Positions 1 through 8,776 are shown, counted from the first letter of the stretch. The stretch is DNA of 64,000 bases from Acinetobacter amyesii (GCF_002018365.1 NZ_MVKX01000008.1:1-64000); one strand, 5' to 3'. Numbers and translations: made by a program. Notes: a model not told the origin generated them from the letters alone.

Positions 1-426
1 CCCCGCCATTAGCGGGGCATAAACAGGAGGAGGTGTTTGCAAGAAGAGATCAGGCGCCTGATAAAGATTCGTCCAAACAAATTTTGGCGTATATTCAAAG
101 CTCTGATGTGCAATAAAAAGAATCGCTTGTTGATTTTGTACAATCAAATGCGTCATAGACGGCAAATGGTCTTGATGATCTTCACCGAGTTGCAGATCGC
201 TAGCAATATTTTTGACTGGTTTGCTACTAGATTCAGATGCTTGATGCAACGAATGCTGTGGATTGGTTTCACTGCTGACGCATAAGGTATTTTGATGATG
301 ACCAAAATGATAGCTTTGAACAACTTGAGTTTGCTCTTCATGCACACAGAAAGCGGCTGCCACGTTCCAAAGGCTTTGGAACATGAACAATCCAACTAAG
401 ACTGTTATCCATGTCGCAGAACGCAT
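1..426 (-). CDS. CzcI-family cation-efflux accessory protein, 3' end cut by window edge
   Basis: The reading frame opens with ATG at 426 and stays open for 142 codons to base 1, with no stop in the window, so the C-terminus is missing. The product starts with a hydrophobic, signal-like stretch ending near VAAAF at about residues 21-25. It is then rich in His, Gln and Ser, with a His-His pair near residue 42 and DHQDH later on. From memory, small periplasmic proteins of this kind sit upstream of czcCBA-type heavy-metal efflux operons in Acinetobacter. That would put the efflux genes just left of the window. The role in metal sensing or binding is inferred. An 80-residue ORF in another frame (153-395) is a shadow of this gene. 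Confidence 0.65.
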   Translation of the reverse strand, partial: MRSATWITVLVGLFMFQSLWNVAAAFCVHEEQTQVVQSYHFGHHQNTLCVSSETNPQHSLHQASESSSKPVKNIASDLQLGEDHQDHLPSMTHLIVQNQQAILFIAHQSFEYTPKFVWTNLYQAPDLFLQTPPPVYAPLMAG

Positions 427-621
427 ATTGCATCAATCAAGAAAATTTTAACGATTATAAAGCTTGAAGTCGGTCGAAGGTCAAGTGAATCTTTGAATTT
501 GTCTTAAAAATGGATTGCCATAGAGATATAACGTAACGCATTCGCTTTAATCCCCTGACACGGCACATGCTAAAGACAATCCATTGGTTCATGATTACGA
601 TTTTTATCGGTGAAACCTCTT

Positions 622-2025
622 TTAATTTAGTTCTGAATCATTCTTCAACTTAGCTTTTCTTGTCACAACTAAGCCGCAGAGAACTACCAATGTCGTGACA
701 CCTAAAGATAATGAAGTCTCATAACTGTAGGCTGGAGATAAAAACATATAGATCAGCACACTTAAGATCACCAGAATGACTGCCCATGTCAGCCATGGAA
801 ATAGCCACATTTTAAACGCAACCTCAGTTCCATTTTTTTCGATTTGTGTTCTCAATTTAAGCTGTGAAAATGCAATCACTAAATAAACCAATAAGGCAAT
901 TGAACCTGTTGTAGACAGTAAAAATCCAAATACTTGGCCTGGAAATAAATAATTGACTGCACAGCAAATTAAGCCCACTACAGACGATGCAAATACAGCA
1001 ATTGCAGGGACACCAGAGGCATTAATAGATGTGACCCATTGAGGTGCTTCTTTACGTGTCCCCAATGAAAATAGCATCCTTGATGAACTATAAAGTGCGG
1101 CATTCATACAACTTGCAACTGCAATAAAGACTACACTATCAATAATCAATTTTGATTGAGGGACATTTAAACTGACCAAGACATATTGGAAGGTGCCTAA
1201 TTGTTGTAATTGTGGTGAACGCCAATCGACCAGTGCAACCGTTATAAAAATTGAAACCACAAAAAATAAGATGACCCGATACAACACTAAATTGGTTGCA
1301 CGTTTAATTTTTTGTTCAGGATCTTTTGATTCTGCTGCAGCGATCGATAGTATTTCTACACCAAAGAATGAAAATGCTGAAATCAATATTGCTGAAAGTA
1401 CGCCACCCAGGCCATTTGGCATAAATCCATCATTTTTGAACAGATTTTCTACACCACTCACATCAGGTGCTAACGGCCAAAATCCAAATATTGCGGTGAG
1501 TCCAATGGCGATAAAAATCACAATTGCCAAGACTTTTATCAGAGAAAACCAAAATTCAAACTCACCAAAACTTCGAGTACTAAAAAAGTTGGCTAAACTG
1601 AGAAGCACAATGAAGAATGTTGCAAATACAGCACTGGATATTGATGGAAACCATGCATGCAAAATTTCTGCACCGGCAATTGCTTCAATAGGAATCACCA
1701 AAACCCAAAACCACCAATATAACCATCCGATGGTAAAGCCAGCCCATGGTCCAATGGCTTTTCTTGCATAGGTTGAAAATGAGCCGGTGTCAGGTTGAGC
1801 GACTGCCATCTCCCCCAACATTCGCATGACTAAAAAAACCAATATACTGGTAATAATATAAGCAAGAACGGCGGCAGGACCTGCTTTTGCGATAGCAGCA
1901 GATGATCCAACAAACAGTCCAGCACCAATTACACCGCCGATACTGATCATCGTGATATGCCGATTAGATAGCCCTGCACCCAGTTTTGCAGTTGAATTAT
2001 GTGTGGCTAAGCTATCATCATGCAT
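622..2025 (-). CDS. gabP: Amino acid permease, GabP-like (APC superfamily, AAT family)
   Basis: This 467-residue inner-membrane proton symporter most likely imports 4-aminobutyrate or a related amino acid. The N-terminal GGVIGAGLFVGSS segment (about residues 31-43) is the substrate-backbone-binding glycine motif of APC carriers. PDTGSFSTYA (about 78-87), GWLYWWFWVLVIP (about 99-111) and GEFEFW closely follow my memory of E. coli GabP across the whole length. About twelve hydrophobic segments can be counted. AGGGAAT precedes the ATG as a ribosome site. No catabolic gabDT genes are adjacent, so the substrate is inferred from similarity only; another AAT-family amino acid is possible. Confidence 0.8.
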   Translation of the reverse strand: MHDDSLATHNSTAKLGAGLSNRHITMISIGGVIGAGLFVGSSAAIAKAGPAAVLAYIITSILVFLVMRMLGEMAVAQPDTGSFSTYARKAIGPWAGFTIGWLYWWFWVLVIPIEAIAGAEILHAWFPSISSAVFATFFIVLLSLANFFSTRSFGEFEFWFSLIKVLAIVIFIAIGLTAIFGFWPLAPDVSGVENLFKNDGFMPNGLGGVLSAILISAFSFFGVEILSIAAAESKDPEQKIKRATNLVLYRVILFFVVSIFITVALVDWRSPQLQQLGTFQYVLVSLNVPQSKLIIDSVVFIAVASCMNAALYSSSRMLFSLGTRKEAPQWVTSINASGVPAIAVFASSVVGLICCAVNYLFPGQVFGFLLSTTGSIALLVYLVIAFSQLKLRTQIEKNGTEVAFKMWLFPWLTWAVILVILSVLIYMFLSPAYSYETSLSLGVTTLVVLCGLVVTRKAKLKNDSELN

Positions 2026-2087
2026 CGATTAGATTCCCTATCTGCACGGTCAGTCGTACAAATCATTATTTCCAAGATCATTAGGAA

Positions 2088-2117
2088 TAAAAAAGGGAAA
2101 ACGCTGTGTTCTCCCTT
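2088..2117 (-). terminator. Rho-independent terminator of the moa-mod block
   Basis: Bases 2093-2098 and 2112-2117 pair as AAGGGA/TCCCTT, and the stem continues past one mismatch with AAC/GTT around a five-base loop. Read on the minus strand the stem is followed by TTTTTTATT. It lies about 120 bases past the modC stop and closes the block. The other strand also has a short T-rich tail (GTTTTGT). Confidence 0.65.
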
Positions 2118-2238
2118 GTTTTGTAACAATTTAATCTAGAAAATGAGTTTTTCATAGTTCTAATCAAAACTTTAAGATGCTGCTTAATGCCATTTTTTCA
2201 TCTAATTCACTGTTATTACTTATATAATTTATATTTAT

Positions 2239-2877
2239 TTAAAAACTTATTTGACCATTTTCTAGATGCAAAATATGGGCTTTTAAATAATCTAACTCAT
2301 CGCCATGATGCGTGACATATATCATCGGCAGTGTAGATTGTTCTTTAACAGTGTTTAAAAATGGCAATATTTGATCTTTCAGCCTGCGGTCTAGCCCGGT
2401 CAGAGGTTCATCTAACAGCAGCAAATCAGGCTGTGACAGCAATGCCCGGCCTATGGAAACGCGCTGCGCCTCGCCTCCGGAAAGTTCATGTGCCCGCCGT
2501 TTGAGCAGCGGCTTCAGCTCAAGCAGATTAGTCACTTGCTCAAATTGAAATTTCACATTTTCCTGAGCGCCTAGGTTCTCTGCATATTGCAGATTTTGCT
2601 GCACATTCATATGTGGGAAAAGCCATGCTTTTTGAAAAATCAGCGCAATACGGCGTTTATGCATCGGCACATTAATCTTCTGCGCTATGTTGAACACTTC
2701 ACGCTGATTCAGCGATATATAACCTTGCTGCGGCTGCAGCAGACCGGCCAAACTTTTCAGCAGCGTAGATTTCCCACTACCTGATGGCCCCATAATGCCC
2801 AGCAGCTGTTCTTGCATCTGCAGCCGAGCCTGCAATTGAAAATCGGTGTATTGAAACTGAAAATCACACTGAAGCAT
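2239..2877 (-). CDS. modC: Molybdate ABC transporter ATP-binding protein ModC (short form)
   Basis: This is the ATPase that powers molybdate import through ModB. Walker A GPSGSGKST lies near residues 30-38, the ABC signature LSGGEAQR near 131-138, Walker B LLLLDEP just after it, and the switch histidine in VTHH. I chose the ATG at 2877 because it has a GGAG site just upstream and overlaps modB by 14 bases; an upstream start at 2928 would lie deep inside modB. The product is about 212 residues, whereas ModC is usually about 350. It stops after the ATPase core, so the C-terminal TOBE (molybdate-binding) domain is absent. It is the last gene of the block and is followed by a terminator. Confidence 0.88.
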   Translation of the reverse strand: MLQCDFQFQYTDFQLQARLQMQEQLLGIMGPSGSGKSTLLKSLAGLLQPQQGYISLNQREVFNIAQKINVPMHKRRIALIFQKAWLFPHMNVQQNLQYAENLGAQENVKFQFEQVTNLLELKPLLKRRAHELSGGEAQRVSIGRALLSQPDLLLLDEPLTGLDRRLKDQILPFLNTVKEQSTLPMIYVTHHGDELDYLKAHILHLENGQISF

Positions 2878-3562
2878 GGCCGGCTCCGAGTTTTCGCTGA
2901 TAGCGCTGTAAAATATAATAATTGGCAATCAATGCGCCAAAAGCCGCCAGCAGTGAAAGAATCACTAAACGCATTGCGGATTCTTCGCCATTGGGCTGCT
3001 GTATCAGCGAATAGATAGCAATTGGAATGGTTCGGGTTTCATCAGGAATATTACCCACAAAGGTAATGGTTGCGCCAAATTCGCCTAGACTGCGGCTAAA
3101 CCCTAAAATGCTCCCGATTAAAATCCCCGGTAACGCCAGCGGCAGACTGATTGAGGCAAATACCCGTAATGGATGCGCGCCCAGTGAGCCTGCAACCTGC
3201 TCCAGCTGCTGATTAATCATTTGAAAAGACAAACGGATCGGCTGCACAATCAGCGGAAATGACACAATCATCGATGCTAAAACGGCGCCTTTCCAATTAA
3301 AGGCCAGCTGAATGCCCCATTCATTGAGCAGCTTGCCGATCCAGCCATTTGAACCAAACAGCACCAATAACAGATAACCCAAAACCACCGGCGGCAGCAC
3401 CATCGGCATTTGTAACAGCGCTTCGACTAAAAATTTCAAATGAAACTCATAGCGCGCCAGCACCCAAGCCAGCCCAATAGCAAATGGCAAGCAAAATACA
3501 GTGGCGCAAACGGCAACTTTAGCCGACAGATACAATGCGCTCCACTCTTCAGGGCTGAGCAT
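2864..3562 (-). CDS. modB: Molybdate ABC transporter permease ModB
   Basis: This 232-residue inner-membrane permease has about five to six transmembrane segments. The cytoplasmic coupling loop SLGAHPLRVFASISLPLALP (about residues 143-162) and the following SRSLGEFGATITFVGN are hallmarks of ModB/CysT-type permeases. It forms the molybdate channel with ModC, fed by periplasmic ModA. The ATG lies three bases past the modA stop and its ribosome site is inside the end of modA, so the two are probably translationally coupled. Its 3' end overlaps modC. Confidence 0.92.
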   Translation of the reverse strand: MLSPEEWSALYLSAKVAVCATVFCLPFAIGLAWVLARYEFHLKFLVEALLQMPMVLPPVVLGYLLLVLFGSNGWIGKLLNEWGIQLAFNWKGAVLASMIVSFPLIVQPIRLSFQMINQQLEQVAGSLGAHPLRVFASISLPLALPGILIGSILGFSRSLGEFGATITFVGNIPDETRTIPIAIYSLIQQPNGEESAMRLVILSLLAAFGALIANYYILQRYQRKLGAGHASV

Positions 3563-3565
3563 GCT

Positions 3566-4327
3566 TTAGCCTTTCACACCAAAGCCATAATGCTTAAACA
3601 GCATTTTACTTTGCGTATGGTCTTTAAGATAACGGTAAAACTTCACGGCCTCGGGTTTAACGGTGCCTTGCTGTGTTAAAGCCAATGGGTAAATGATCGG
3701 TTGATGAGTATGATTTGGAAAAATCCCGGCTATTTTAACTTTAGAACTGATCAGCGCATCGGTACGGTAAACAATCCCCGCTTGGCACTCACCGCGTTCG
3801 ACAAAAGCCAGTGCTGAACGTACATCATCTGTCCCGACAATCCTTCCATTCAAACTTGATAGCCAGCCCAGCTTGGTTAGGCTTTGTTTTGCATATTTTC
3901 CAGCAGGTACAGATTCCATTTGCCCTGTACATAAGTGACCTTGAAATGCCTTGGCAAAATTAAACTGCGGCACGGCCTTAAATTGCATATTCACCGCTTT
4001 AGGCGTAATCAGTACCAAATCATTGCTCAGCATATTGAACACTTGCTTTGCAGGTATTTTCTGTTTTTGCACCAAATAATTCATCCAGTCCACATCTGCT
4101 GAAAAATACAAATCACTTGGCGCACCGGCTTCAATCTGCTTGGCTAAAGCAGATGACGCGCCAAATACCGGTACAATTTTGATGTCTGGATTCTGTGCCT
4201 GATATTGCTGGGCAATGGCTGTCAGCGCATTGTTTAAGCTGGCTGCAGCATAAATTTTTACCGTTTCCGCCTGTGATGCGCCAGCAATGAAGCTTAGTCC
4301 TGCTGCTAAGATGTATTTGAAATGCAT
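3566..4327 (-). CDS. modA: Molybdate-binding periplasmic protein ModA
   Basis: This 253-residue protein begins with a signal peptide (about residues 1-20, cleavage after SQA). The mature start ETVKIYAAASLNNAL is the typical ModA opening, in which the Ser-Leu loop binds the oxyanion. FGASSALAKQIEAGAPSDLYFSAD carries the second Ser ligand loop, and the C-terminal half has DDVRSALAFVERGECQAGIVY. It captures molybdate or tungstate and delivers it to ModBC. AGGAG six bases before the ATG fixes the start. The gap after moeA is nine bases. Confidence 0.93.
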   Translation of the reverse strand: MHFKYILAAGLSFIAGASQAETVKIYAAASLNNALTAIAQQYQAQNPDIKIVPVFGASSALAKQIEAGAPSDLYFSADVDWMNYLVQKQKIPAKQVFNMLSNDLVLITPKAVNMQFKAVPQFNFAKAFQGHLCTGQMESVPAGKYAKQSLTKLGWLSSLNGRIVGTDDVRSALAFVERGECQAGIVYRTDALISSKVKIAGIFPNHTHQPIIYPLALTQQGTVKPEAVKFYRYLKDHTQSKMLFKHYGFGVKG

Positions 4328-4336
4328 AGCAAACTC

Positions 4337-5587
4337 CTAATCCTGAATAAATAAGCCTTGAAGGACTTGTCCTGCTTGCACTGGTCGCCCTGCAGGAATC
4401 CGAACAATGCAATTGGCTTGCATTAAATTGCTTAGCATATGTGACTGCTGTTTAGATAGGCTGGTTAGTTGAAGTTTGCCTTGCTTATCAAACTGAGCCG
4501 ACATTCTTAAAAACCGCTCACGTGCATCTGCTTTTAAATCATGTGTAATGACTGCGCTGAACCAGTCCAGCGGAGGTGTTTGACCTTGTAAAGCTTTCAA
4601 TAATGTATCTGTATAAATTTGCATGCCGACATAAACAGCAGCGGGATTGCCTGGCAGTCCGAGTAAATAACAGGAGGTGCTGTCTGGACGTCGATATTGT
4701 GCAAACAGCATCGGTTTGCCGGGTTTTTGCTTCACTTTCCAGAAAATTTGCTGAAAACCGATGTCCAAGGCTGCCGGCCGAACAAAATCATAATCACCGA
4801 CAGATACGCCGCCCGTGGTTAAAATTAAATCAAAGCTATCTTTTAAACAGTTGAATAAATCTAAAACCGCCTGTTTTTCATCTGCAATATGAATCACTTC
4901 AACTTGGACGTGCTGCGACTGAAACCATGCTGAAATCAGCGGCGCATTGGCATCAAAAATTTTACCTGCACGGTAATCTTCTATATTTTGCGCAACTTCA
5001 TCCCCTGTAATTACGACCGCAATTTTCGGATAGGCAAAAACTTCGCAGTGTGAAATACCAGCCATACTGAGCGCTGCAATTGATCCAACCGTCAGCTTTT
5101 GACCACGCACTGCTAAAGATTGTCCAACTGAAATTTCCTCACCTGCATCTCGAATATCTGCATGCGGGTTTAAAGCTGCCGTCAGTTCAATCTGCTGTCT
5201 ATCCGCCTTTACAATTTCTTGCCGCGCCACAGTTGCTGTGCCTTCAGGAATCGGCGCGCCGGTAAATATGCGGACAGCTTGGCCTGCTTTTAAGCTTATT
5301 TCAGCCCTTTGCCCTGCGCGGATTTCTCCAATGAGCTCAAATTGCGCGCCGGCTTTAATTTCACCCGCTGTGCAAATGGCATAGCCATCCACTGCGCTTT
5401 GCGCAAATAAAGGCAGCTGAATTGGTGAATGCACATCTGCTGCCAAATAACGGCCTAAAACCTGCTGAAGCGCCAAAGTTTCATACGCTAAACTTTGCGT
5501 ATGTGTCTGAATCAGCGCAAGCGCTTCATCCACTGAAATCAGTCCTGCCTCGGCCCCGCAGCCTGTATGCAATACGGCTTGGTTCAT
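4337..5587 (-). CDS. moeA: Molybdopterin molybdenumtransferase MoeA
   Basis: MoeA inserts molybdate into adenylylated molybdopterin at the end of cofactor synthesis. The 416-residue product has the N-terminal SVDEAL and the QSAVDGYAI motif (about residues 63-71), then a MoaB/MogA-like fold with VITGDEV and TTGGVSVGDYDFV (about 257-269), then LLGLPGNPAAVYV. The C-terminal beta-barrel domain IV is present, so the length is normal. Its start overlaps the end of moaCB by four bases. It lies with the molybdate transporter genes downstream, so uptake and insertion are probably co-expressed. Confidence 0.94.
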   Translation of the reverse strand: MNQAVLHTGCGAEAGLISVDEALALIQTHTQSLAYETLALQQVLGRYLAADVHSPIQLPLFAQSAVDGYAICTAGEIKAGAQFELIGEIRAGQRAEISLKAGQAVRIFTGAPIPEGTATVARQEIVKADRQQIELTAALNPHADIRDAGEEISVGQSLAVRGQKLTVGSIAALSMAGISHCEVFAYPKIAVVITGDEVAQNIEDYRAGKIFDANAPLISAWFQSQHVQVEVIHIADEKQAVLDLFNCLKDSFDLILTTGGVSVGDYDFVRPAALDIGFQQIFWKVKQKPGKPMLFAQYRRPDSTSCYLLGLPGNPAAVYVGMQIYTDTLLKALQGQTPPLDWFSAVITHDLKADARERFLRMSAQFDKQGKLQLTSLSKQQSHMLSNLMQANCIVRIPAGRPVQAGQVLQGLFIQD

Positions 5588-6507
5588 TGATAGCCTCCTG
5601 CATGCGGAATATTTTTCTGCACATCAAAGAGATGCACCAAGGCAGGTAAAATGGCAACCAGTGATTCTTTTGCGCCTTGTCTGCTGCCCGGCAGTGTAAT
5701 TACTAAACTCTCATCAATATAGCCGGCAACACCGCGGCTGAGGGCTGCATAAGGCGTACGTTTCTGCCCATAACTGCGGGATGCTTCCATTAGCCCAGGA
5801 ATTTCCCGTTTTAACAGCGGCTGAATGGTTTCAACGGTTAAATCTTTAGGGCCAAGACCTGTACCGCCGACAGTCAAAATCAGCGGATATTGCGCCTTAT
5901 GCTGTTCAACAAGAGCCAAAAGCTGTTCAGGACTGTCTGGTATCACTTGATAGCTGATGTTGCTGAAGTTTGCTTCTTCTAAAATTTCGAGGACATTTTG
6001 CCCCGCAGTATCTAGTTTTTTACCGGCAGCAACTGTATCTGAAAGCACAATAATCGAAGCCGATAAGCTTTCTTTTAATACACGGGTAAAATGTGATTTA
6101 CCGCCTTTTTTCTTTTGCAGTTTCACCTGATCTAGGCATAAATCTTCAGGCTCACAGTGCGGTTTCAGCATGTCATACAGCGTTAAACCGGCAAGACTGA
6201 CCGCAGTTAATGCTTCCATTTCCACACCCGTTGGGCCAATAGTTTCAACCACTGCACTGATTTCGACATGCGCCTCAAATAGTTCATATTCGACATCTGC
6301 ACGGTAGATCGGCAGCGGATGACACAGCGGAATGAGTTCATCTGTACGTTTTGCGCCTAATATGCCTGCAATCCGCGCGGTTTTCAGCGCATCGCCTTTT
6401 TCCGTATTGCCGTTACGCAGCAGTTCAATGCAATGTGGCGGCGCATGCAGTATTCCAGTCGCAATGGCTGTACGGTAACTTTCTGCTTTCATGCCCACAT
6501 TTTTCAT
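5584..6507 (-). CDS. moaCB: Bifunctional cyclic pyranopterin monophosphate synthase / molybdopterin adenylyltransferase (MoaC-MoaB fusion)
   Basis: Two enzymes lie in one 307-residue chain. Residues 1 to about 148 are MoaC, with KGDALKTARIAGILGAKRT, LIPLCHPLPI (about 59-68) and the GPTGVEMEALTAVS catalytic segment; it makes cyclic pyranopterin monophosphate together with MoaA. Residues from about 150 are MoaB/MogA-like, with IIVLSDTVAAGKKLDTAGQ, LTVGGTGLGPKDLT (the pterin-binding TGGTG-type loop) and the C-terminal LPGSRQGAKESL; this half adenylylates molybdopterin for MoeA. AAGGA precedes the ATG at a good distance. I see no stop or frameshift between the halves, so the fusion is real. Confidence 0.93.
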   Translation of the reverse strand: MKNVGMKAESYRTAIATGILHAPPHCIELLRNGNTEKGDALKTARIAGILGAKRTDELIPLCHPLPIYRADVEYELFEAHVEISAVVETIGPTGVEMEALTAVSLAGLTLYDMLKPHCEPEDLCLDQVKLQKKKGGKSHFTRVLKESLSASIIVLSDTVAAGKKLDTAGQNVLEILEEANFSNISYQVIPDSPEQLLALVEQHKAQYPLILTVGGTGLGPKDLTVETIQPLLKREIPGLMEASRSYGQKRTPYAALSRGVAGYIDESLVITLPGSRQGAKESLVAILPALVHLFDVQKNIPHAGGYQ

Positions 6508-6558
6508 TGCTTTGTCCTTATCTTATTCATTTGCATTTGCAGTATTAAATTTGGGGTT

Positions 6559-7125
6559 TTATAGGTGCCATTGGTAAATATTGGCGTTCAAATGCATGGT
6601 CTGATGGCTGTTTTGATGTGCATGTTCACATGACTCGCTATGAACATGAGCATGCTGCGCTGCATGACTTGTCGCCTTGGGCACATGATCTTTACGAATA
6701 CAGCAGCCTTCTACATATTGGCTGCTGCCGTCCATATAAAACTCTTCTTTCCACACCGGAACTTCATGCTTAACCCGCTCAACCGCTTCTTCGCAGGCAG
6801 CAAAAGCCTCACGTCGGTGCGGCGCATAGGCCATGGCGATAATGGCGGTATCACCGACCTGCAGCGCGCCAATACGGTGTACAACCCGTACATATGACAC
6901 GCCGTATTTGGCTTGAATTTCCTGTTCAATTTGCCGGATCATTTTTTCCGCCACAGGCGCATAAGCTGTATATTTCAAAGCTTTTACCGCTTTGCCTTCA
7001 TGGTGATTACGCACAGCGCCTATAAATACGCCGATACCGCCGCATTCAGGAAATGCCTCAATGCTGTCAAAATTGGCTTGGCTGAATACCGTATCTTGTA
7101 TGCGTGAAATATGCTTGAGCTCCAT
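6559..7125 (-). CDS. moaE: Molybdopterin synthase catalytic subunit MoaE with His-rich tail
   Basis: MoaE is the large subunit of molybdopterin synthase and receives sulfur from the MoaD thiocarboxylate. GAVRNHHEG (about residues 37-45), HRIGALQVGDTAI and VPVWKEEF (catalytic Lys) are canonical. The family is usually about 150 residues; here a tail from about residue 148 adds roughly 40 residues with about ten histidines, including HAHVHSESCEHAH. I prefer the ATG at 7125 because GGGAGG lies six bases before it. The ATG at 7131 overlaps the moaD stop and touches that ribosome site. The tail is in frame up to a single stop, so it is not a frameshift artefact in this sequence. Confidence 0.92.
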   Translation of the reverse strand: MELKHISRIQDTVFSQANFDSIEAFPECGGIGVFIGAVRNHHEGKAVKALKYTAYAPVAEKMIRQIEQEIQAKYGVSYVRVVHRIGALQVGDTAIIAMAYAPHRREAFAACEEAVERVKHEVPVWKEEFYMDGSSQYVEGCCIRKDHVPKATSHAAQHAHVHSESCEHAHQNSHQTMHLNANIYQWHL

Positions 7126-7127
7126 AT

Positions 7128-7382
7128 TCATCCTCCCGCCACAGGTGACAGCAGCACAACGGTACTATCCTGAATCAATGCGGTTTGTCTTGGTACAATG
7201 TCTTCTCCAATGGCGCAGGCGCAGCGTTGAAGCATGCTGAACGACTCCGGAAATTGATCTGTAACCTGCTGCAAAACCTCGGCAATCGACTGCTGTACGA
7301 AGCAAGTCAGGCTCAAATTCGCTGGCAGCAGGCGTTCAATGGCGCCAAAAGATTCTATTTTGATGGTGATCTGACTCATCAT
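7128..7382 (-). CDS. moaD: Molybdopterin synthase sulfur-carrier subunit MoaD
   Basis: This 84-residue ubiquitin-fold protein ends in VAGG. The C-terminal Gly-Gly becomes a thiocarboxylate that supplies the dithiolene sulfurs. The start overlaps the last base of the moaA stop, and its own stop abuts moaE, as expected for partners made in equal amounts. Similarity along the middle is low, as is usual for MoaD; the ending, size and position carry the call. The N-terminus could be the second Met. Confidence 0.9.
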   Translation of the reverse strand: MMSQITIKIESFGAIERLLPANLSLTCFVQQSIAEVLQQVTDQFPESFSMLQRCACAIGEDIVPRQTALIQDSTVVLLSPVAGG

Positions 7383-8443
7383 TAGCCTCCAATCATATGC
7401 ATGCTGATTTTTCTAGATGGACTGGATTGAGCTGTTATGGCATGAAAGCCTTGCTCCTTCTGCCAAATATAACTGCCTAATTTTTGCTGCAAAGCCATTG
7501 CATCGTGCGGCATTAACTCTGTTGTTTTACTGCTTTTCAGCTGCTGAATCTCATGGCTGAGATTTAAACCTTTTCGGGCAAACAGGCAGTTAAAAAACTC
7601 GCCTTGCGCATTCAGTCTTAGACGGTCGCAGCTGCCGCAAAAAGAATTGCTGATGGTTGAAATAATGCCTATAGGCAAGCCGTTGATTAAGTATGATCTG
7701 GCTGGTGACGCACCTTGACCGTGCAGTGTTTGCACTTCAAAAACAGTCTTTAGTTTATCCAGTATGTTTTGTTCGGTAACGACCGCAGCTTTAGACCAGT
7801 TTTGATCGCCATCCAGCGGCATAAACTCGATAAACCGCAGTTCGAAACCTTTTTGCAGCGCCCATTTTGTTAGTGGAATGATTTGCTGTTCATTCAAGCC
7901 TTTGATTAACACGGAATTGATTTTGATTTCAAAGCCCGCTTGCTGAGCTGCTTCAATCCCGTCTAATACAGGCTGTAATTGTTTTTGTGTCAGCTGGAAA
8001 AATTGCGCTTCATCCAAACTGTCTAAGCTGATATTTATGCCGTCTAGTCCGGCTTGTTTTAGGGCGTGTGCATATTGCTTCAGGTAATGCGCATTGGTGG
8101 TCATGGAAATACGTTTAAGCCCCAGCTTTCTCAGCTGTTGCAGCTGTTGAATAAAATGCACAACACCTTGACGCATAAGAGGTTCGCCGCCCGTGATCCG
8201 GATCTGATCAATTCCGCGCAGCACCATAAATTCACAAAAATTGTAAAGTGATTCAAAACTAAGAAGATTATGTTTTTTCATCCATTCAGGATGTTCAGGC
8301 ATGCAATAGACACATTTAAAATTACAGCGGTCTGTCACTGAAATGCGCAACTTGCGTTTTTCACGGCCAAACTGATCCTTAAAAATGGTCACTGGCTGTA
8401 ATTGTGTCATGCTGTTCATGTTTATCTTCCATGACGCTGTCAT
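7382..8443 (-). CDS. moaA: GTP 3',8-cyclase MoaA (radical SAM)
   Basis: MoaA converts GTP to 3',8-cyclo-dihydroGTP, the first step of molybdenum cofactor synthesis. The radical-SAM cluster motif is C40-x3-C44-x2-C47 (DRCNFKCVYCMP). RITGGEPLMR follows near residues 82-91. The second cluster motif is FCGSCDRLRL with a later Cys in FFNCLF. The protein ends in Gly-Gly (HMIGG), the conserved tail needed for activity in this family. The 353-residue ORF start is used; Met9 and Met12 are alternative starts. It is first in the cofactor block, after a leader of more than 130 bases. Confidence 0.94.
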   Translation of the reverse strand: MTASWKINMNSMTQLQPVTIFKDQFGREKRKLRISVTDRCNFKCVYCMPEHPEWMKKHNLLSFESLYNFCEFMVLRGIDQIRITGGEPLMRQGVVHFIQQLQQLRKLGLKRISMTTNAHYLKQYAHALKQAGLDGINISLDSLDEAQFFQLTQKQLQPVLDGIEAAQQAGFEIKINSVLIKGLNEQQIIPLTKWALQKGFELRFIEFMPLDGDQNWSKAAVVTEQNILDKLKTVFEVQTLHGQGASPARSYLINGLPIGIISTISNSFCGSCDRLRLNAQGEFFNCLFARKGLNLSHEIQQLKSSKTTELMPHDAMALQQKLGSYIWQKEQGFHAITAQSSPSRKISMHMIGG

Positions 8444-8776
8444 TTGCCCTGTCTTAGCTCAGTACAAATTTTGCGCCCTCTTTTCTTGCATTAAAAATTG
8501 CAATAAGTGTTCCAACTTTGCGCTTTTTTTGAATAATTTTTAAGATGATTTGCTTTTAATATTTTAACCAATAATATCAATTATTTATACGCATTTAAGT
8601 AAGAGTGTTAAACACAAATTGACGTTAAGATGCTTATCTATAGGATATAAGCAGGCAGCTTTATTGCTGAATAACGCGGTTGAAGTCTTTAAATGGGACA
8701 TCATGTCTCGTCATGGGCTCAAAACTGCACTTGAACATCATCCATTCACATAAAAGCGCATAGCAAATTAAAACTT
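8444..8776. other. Intergenic region upstream of moaA (333 bases, no gene seen)
   Basis: The stretch lies between mobA and moaA, both on the minus strand. It is AT-rich and holds a candidate sigma-70 promoter (8584-8611) that would give a leader of about 135 bases before moaA. I looked for a molybdenum-cofactor riboswitch-like arrangement of conserved hairpins and did not recognise one. No clear mobA terminator is visible. Confidence 0.4.
8584..8611 (-). promoter_or_regulatory. Candidate sigma-70 promoter for the moaA block
   Basis: On the minus strand TTAACA (8611-8606) and TATAAA (8589-8584) are separated by 16 bases. Both hexamers are one or two bases from consensus. This is the best pair in the moaA upstream region, but AT-rich DNA makes chance matches common. 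Confidence 0.35.

Noticed and set aside
1..17. CCCCGC...GCGGGG hairpin at the left edge, looking like a terminator
   Set aside because: It lies inside the open frame of the CzcI-like gene, has no T-run, and the frame continues past it to the window edge.
153..395. 80-residue minus-strand ORF
   Set aside because: It is in a different frame from the longer CzcI-like frame starting at 426, which has a signal-like N-terminus; the short ORF has no recognisable features.
1193..1771. 192-residue plus-strand ORF
   Set aside because: It is fully antisense to gabP and its composition is that of a shadow frame.
8444..8776. Possible molybdenum-cofactor riboswitch upstream of moaA
   Set aside because: The leader is long enough, but I could not identify the conserved hairpins; left as an unexplained leader.
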